DNA of 17,003 nt from Acidilobaceae archaeon. Lineage in GTDB: Archaea; Thermoproteota; Thermoprotei_A; Sulfolobales; Acidilobaceae. The stretch is taken from contig JALSQM010000025.1 in assembly GCA_026985385.1 (NCBI GenBank), positions 1-17,003 of the forward strand. The letters are read 5' to 3'. The notes beneath the pieces are model-generated. The model was not told the DNA's origin, searched no databases, and worked only from the letters and a program-made list of their open reading frames with translations. The position numbers and the translations under genes are program-made. Numbering within the stretch: position 1 is the first letter of the stretch; each line of letters opens with the position of its first letter. Shown here piece after piece: positions 13,970 through 17,003 of this stretch.

Positions 13970-14634
13970 GTATATACTCTGACTTGTCCGTCATCCCGGA
14001 GAGTGCGGATGACCTGAAGTCTATAGTAACGACGGCCAAGATGATGAGATTGAAAATCCTGGGCGTGCCGTGGAGCCTCGTTAGGGAGCCCACATGTAGT
14101 GAAGGCGTACTCCTACTGCCGAGGCACGCAGTGAAGGCATCGACGCGTCGGGAGGCGCGAAAGGGCTTGGACAACGCGCCTAAGGAGGCTCTTGTGGTAG
14201 TTGAAGCACTTGAAACTGATGCAGCGAGGTATGCTGCGGTCAACAAGAGGGTGGACGTGCTGAGGATCCCACCAGACAAGCCCGGGCTCGTCGATAGAAG
14301 CACAGCTAGACTATTTAGAGAAAGGGGCTGGGGCCTCGTGGAGCTAAGCCTCTCAGAGGTTAAGAGGAACCTCGAGGCTCTGAGGCCACTCGCGATAGCT
14401 GCTAGGAGGGCTGTAGCATACTCCATACCCTTTACTGTAGTGAGCGACGCGCGAGACTACATGGACCTATGGCACCCACGAGCCGCCGCCGCCCTACTGG
14501 AGGTGGTCGGCGTTCCCTGGAAGGAGGCCCTCTCTGCCTTAACGACTTATCCCCTATCATCCATAATGAGAAGGAGCTCGTTTAAGAAGGTGCTTAGATC
14601 TTGTTTAGCGCCAAGAACAGGTGCTACGAGCTAG
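13966..14634 (+). CDS. rnp3: RNase P protein component 3 (Rpp30)
   Basis: Protein subunit of RNase P with a TIM-barrel (PHP-like) fold, which pairs with Pop5 to aid catalysis by the RNA. The 222 residues begin with IYSDLSVIP. Next come repeating strand-helix units (MRLKILGVPWSLV, ALVVVEALETDAARYAAVNK, VDVLRIPP), then the family blocks LVDRSTARLFRERGWGLVEL and the final VVSDARDYMDLWHPRAAAALL. The start is TTG at 13966, overlapping the previous stop as TTGA, with GGGAG just upstream. The last 30 bases overlap the end of the radical SAM gene on the other strand. Rnp2 is 2.5 kb away on the same strand, with ychF and the eL15 group between. Confidence 0.92.
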   Translation: MSIYSDLSVIPESADDLKSIVTTAKMMRLKILGVPWSLVREPTCSEGVLLLPRHAVKASTRREARKGLDNAPKEALVVVEALETDAARYAAVNKRVDVLRIPPDKPGLVDRSTARLFRERGWGLVELSLSEVKRNLEALRPLAIAARRAVAYSIPFTVVSDARDYMDLWHPRAAAALLEVVGVPWKEALSALTTYPLSSIMRRSSFKKVLRSCLAPRTGATS

Positions 14635-16143
14635 CCCTAAGAACTTCTCATACTCCCTCCTTAGAAGGTCGAGGGATGCACCCGGCAGCCGGACTAGGTC
14701 ATGCCAAGGCGGGTTGTAGTCCTCCTTGAGGGGCCCCCACATCTCCTCTAGATTAAAGCCTAGCTTGTTGGCAGCGGCCCTTAGAGCCCCGAGGCCTACG
14801 CCGCGGAGGCCCCACTCTATAACGAGCCTCTCCACCCCCCAGGAGCCCCTCCCGATAGCGGCCTGGACTCGTGCAAGCTTTAGGTCGTAGAAGTCTACCT
14901 CTACACCGATCCTCCGCGCAGTTGCGCGAAGCCTCTTCACTCTCTCCCTGAAATCCCTCTCAGAGGGCACTCCAAGCCATTGGAGTGGGGTGTGGGGCTT
15001 TGGTATGAAGGGGTTAACACTAACCCTTAGGACTCCCCCCAGCCTCTTGACGCTCCTAGCAGTATCCTCTATTAAACTCAGCGTCCCCTCGAACGCCTCT
15101 CCATCCTCCAGAGGGGCCGGTGTGATTATGTATAACTTAACAGTTCGCACGCCACGCTCAACGGCCTCGGAGGCCACATCGACTACTCTGGAGGGGCTTA
15201 TCTCCTTATTGAAAGCCCTGGCGATCCTACAACTACCCGTCTCGGGTGCTATGGTGAGCGTCTTCTGTCCCCCTTCTGCTATCAACTCTATTCTACGGGA
15301 TGTGAGGGTGTCGACCCTGAGGCTCGGCACGCTCACATCCAAGCCTAGCTCCTCCACAGCATAGGAGAGTATACGCTCAGCATGGGGGCTATCGAAGAAT
15401 GATAAGCTGTAGAAGGACACTTTATTGACGTCGTTCACAGTAACCCCCTCTTCAAGTAGCTCTCTCAGGCGGTTGAAACTCCTATGGCGGAGTGGCCTGA
15501 AGACGAAGCCCTCCATACAGAATCTGCAGCCCCTCCCGCAGCCGCGGCTGGTTTCGAGTGGATAAGAATACCCCCACACGGGCTCGACGCCCCGGGGTAT
15601 GTATATGCGAGTGGGATACCAGGCCTCGTCCAGGTTCTTAGTGTAAACCTTCTCGACCGGCGTGGGGGAGTGTCCTGGCACGAGGAGGCCTGCGTCGGCT
15701 AGGGCTCTCAACCTAGAGCTTCTCGACCCCCTCTCTAAGGCGTCTAGTATCGAGTCCAGCAGAGGCTCGGCCTCGCCTATCACAATCGCGTCGGAGAAGC
15801 CTAGTGATGTGATAGGGTTAGCCGTTGGGAGAGGCCCTCCCGTAATGACGACGGGATCCCCGGGCCCCCTAGAGGAGGCGTCTGGATTAATCCCGCCCTG
15901 TCGGAGGGCCTCCACGACACGGGGTAGATCTAACTCGAAGGTCACACTCACCAGTAGCGCGTCCAGTTCCCTCGGCTGAGGGGAGCCCCTCCCAATACTA
16001 GCAAGTCTCCCATCCTCGAAATAGTAGACGTAGACCTTAGCGCCCGACTCCTCCAGGTACCCTTTGAGAAGGTGATAGGCTACACTCGAAAGCGTTGCAG
16101 CGAGGGGTAGCGGTGAGAGTATACCTATCCTCACCCTACTCAT
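14605..16143 (-). CDS. Radical SAM protein with B12-binding-like N-terminal domain, function unknown
   Basis: Belongs to the large group of radical SAM enzymes with a Rossmann-type N-terminal part like a cobalamin-binding domain (COG1032-like). The reaction is unknown. Residues 1-135 form that part (VRIGILSPLPL, DALLVSVTFELDL, PVVITGGPLPTANP, DAIVIGEAEPLLD). The 4Fe-4S motif is TSRGCGRGCRFCMEGF with C202, C206 and C209. Family blocks PSLRVDTLTSRRIELIAEGG, TLTIAPETGSCR and SVNPFIPKPHTPLQW follow. A DXHXXG cobalamin motif is not evident, so B12 binding is doubtful. Length is 512 residues. ATG at 16143 has GGGGAGG just before it and overlaps the stop of the nucleotidyltransferase gene by 8 bases, so the two form an operon. 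The 3' end overlaps rnp3 tail to tail. Confidence 0.88.
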   Translation of the reverse strand: MSRVRIGILSPLPLAATLSSVAYHLLKGYLEESGAKVYVYYFEDGRLASIGRGSPQPRELDALLVSVTFELDLPRVVEALRQGGINPDASSRGPGDPVVITGGPLPTANPITSLGFSDAIVIGEAEPLLDSILDALERGSRSSRLRALADAGLLVPGHSPTPVEKVYTKNLDEAWYPTRIYIPRGVEPVWGYSYPLETSRGCGRGCRFCMEGFVFRPLRHRSFNRLRELLEEGVTVNDVNKVSFYSLSFFDSPHAERILSYAVEELGLDVSVPSLRVDTLTSRRIELIAEGGQKTLTIAPETGSCRIARAFNKEISPSRVVDVASEAVERGVRTVKLYIITPAPLEDGEAFEGTLSLIEDTARSVKRLGGVLRVSVNPFIPKPHTPLQWLGVPSERDFRERVKRLRATARRIGVEVDFYDLKLARVQAAIGRGSWGVERLVIEWGLRGVGLGALRAAANKLGFNLEEMWGPLKEDYNPPWHDLVRLPGASLDLLRREYEKFLGLARSTCSWR

Positions 16144-17003
16144 GCCCTCCCCAGCACCTGTAGCGCTCCCCGCTTGCTACGTCTCTCCACACCACGCAGC
16201 CAGGCCATATCCATGCGTATGAACCTATCTTCACACCCGGCATTATGGAGACGTTGATCCCCGTCTGAGCGTAGCCACCTATTACGGCCCCGAGCTTCCT
16301 GAGGCCTGTATCCATTCTCCTGCCCTTAACGGTCATCTTAACGTTTTTGTGATCAAACCTGAGGTTGGCAGTGATTGTTCCCGCGCCGAGGTTCACACCC
16401 TCTCCTATGATACTATCTCCCACGTAGTTTAAATGAGGGGCTTTAGCGGCCTCCAGCAGTATTGAAGCCTTAACCTCCACGGAGAAACCAACCTTCACTC
16501 CCCGCAGCAGGGCTGTGTAGGGTCTAACATGCGCTGAGGGCCCCACCTTGGCGTCCTCACCTATGTAGGCTGGCCCCTCTATGACGGTGAATGGACCCAC
16601 GTATGCCCCCCTAGCTACGTAGACGGGGCCGCTAAGGATCGCGGTTGGGTGTACCTCGCCTTCCACCCTAGCAGTTAACTCGCGTTCTAGGGCGTCGCGG
16701 GTTGCAAGTAGGTAGTCCCAAGGCCTTCCAACGTCCCGCCAGGGCCCCTCTCGAACCGTTATGTAGTTCAACCCGCCCTCTGACGCCATTAGGTTGAGTA
16801 GATCGGTCAGCTCCAACTCGCCCCGCGGTGAGGGTCTGAGACTCTTTAGATGCTTCAGGTACTCACTGGGTATGGCGTAGATGCCCGCCAGAGCCAGGTT
16901 TGAGGGGGCCTTGTCCGGTTGAGGCTTCTCCACGAAGCCTCTAACCACGCCATCGTCATCCACTATAGCTACGCCATACTGACTTGCATCGGCTACCTCT
17001 GCT
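16136..17003 (-). CDS. Bifunctional sugar-1-phosphate nucleotidyltransferase/acetyltransferase (GlmU/ST0452-like), 5' end missing
   Basis: Two-domain enzyme that in archaea makes UDP-N-acetylglucosamine or related nucleotide sugars. The frame stays open to the right edge, so the start is outside. The visible 288 residues begin with the last part of the nucleotidyltransferase domain: QYGVAIVDDDGVVRGFVEKP (sugar-binding EKP), LALAGIYAIP, and EGPWRDVGRPWDYLLATRDAL. A left-handed beta-helix follows, with hexapeptide repeats from about HPTAILSGPVYVARGAYVG. The acetyltransferase motif is KAPHLNYVGD followed by GVNLGAGTITANL, including the histidine expected to act as base. GTG at 16963 is not the start, because homologous residues continue before it. 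The substrate sugar cannot be told. The 3' end overlaps the radical SAM start by 8 bases. Confidence 0.93.
   Translation of the reverse strand, partial: AEVADASQYGVAIVDDDGVVRGFVEKPQPDKAPSNLALAGIYAIPSEYLKHLKSLRPSPRGELELTDLLNLMASEGGLNYITVREGPWRDVGRPWDYLLATRDALERELTARVEGEVHPTAILSGPVYVARGAYVGPFTVIEGPAYIGEDAKVGPSAHVRPYTALLRGVKVGFSVEVKASILLEAAKAPHLNYVGDSIIGEGVNLGAGTITANLRFDHKNVKMTVKGRRMDTGLRKLGAVIGGYAQTGINVSIMPGVKIGSYAWIWPGCVVWRDVASGERYRCWGGHE

Noticed and set aside
13893..14426. Minus-strand frame of 177 codons antisense to rnp3
   Set aside because: Serine- and leucine-rich shadow of a clear Rpp30 gene, with no family features.
1..17003. Mobile elements, CRISPR arrays, toxin or defence genes
   Set aside because: No transposase, regular repeat array, terminal repeats or defence-type proteins were seen; base and codon use look even across the window.

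Overview
The window is a dense stretch of a thermophilic crenarchaeal chromosome, most like the Desulfurococcales/Acidilobales. The signs are archaeal translation, exosome, RNase P, KEOPS and prefoldin genes, TATA boxes a few tens of bases before starts, frequent TTG and GTG starts behind Shine-Dalgarno (SD) sequences, and many 4-base stop/start overlaps. Almost every gene is a recognisable core gene. I see no insertion sequence, CRISPR array, tRNA, rRNA or virus-like block. The exact genus cannot be fixed from the sequence.

Layout, left to right. (1) 1-365, minus: a nuoA-like respiratory complex subunit, cut by the left edge and split between two frames at a run of five G (C on the coding strand). 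(2) 473-2686, minus: elongation factor 2 with its own promoter. (3) 5288 down to 2873, minus: an operon of prefoldin beta, a DUF3194-type protein, a DHH/DHHA1 phosphoesterase and the XPF nuclease. (4) 5289-5685: 397 bases without a gene, relatively A+T-rich, with several hairpins and a T-rich tract. (5) 10647 down to 5686, minus: proteasome alpha, SBDS, Rrp4, Rrp41, Rrp42, eL43 (L37Ae), a Brix protein and Pcc1. This is the archaeal proteasome-exosome superoperon, but rpoP, which I recall between eL43 and the Brix gene in Sulfolobus, is absent. (6) 10648-10948: the psmA promoter and a well-formed candidate C/D box guide RNA, followed by rnp2 (Pop5) on the plus strand. (7) 11440-12672, minus: a YchF/OBG-family GTPase, divergent from the next block across one TATA-like element. 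(8) 12768-14634, plus: eL15, a COG1325 RNA-binding protein and rnp3 (Rpp30). (9) 17003 down to 14605, minus: a bifunctional sugar-1-phosphate nucleotidyltransferase/acetyltransferase, cut by the right edge, then a radical SAM protein of unknown function.

How it works together. The centre joins RNA processing and decay (exosome ring and cap, two RNase P proteins, a probable 2'-O-methylation guide), ribosome assembly (SBDS, Brix, eL43, eL15), tRNA modification (Pcc1 of KEOPS), protein folding and degradation (prefoldin, proteasome) and translation (EF-2, YchF). The usual superoperon seems to have been broken near rnp2/ychF, because the eL15-rnp3 part and the psmA-pcc1 part now face each other on opposite strands.

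The points most worth a second look are the nuoA frame break, the C/D box RNA, the hydrophobic N-terminus of Rnp2, the 71-base out-of-frame overlap of the DHH and DUF3194 genes, and the structured 397-base gap.
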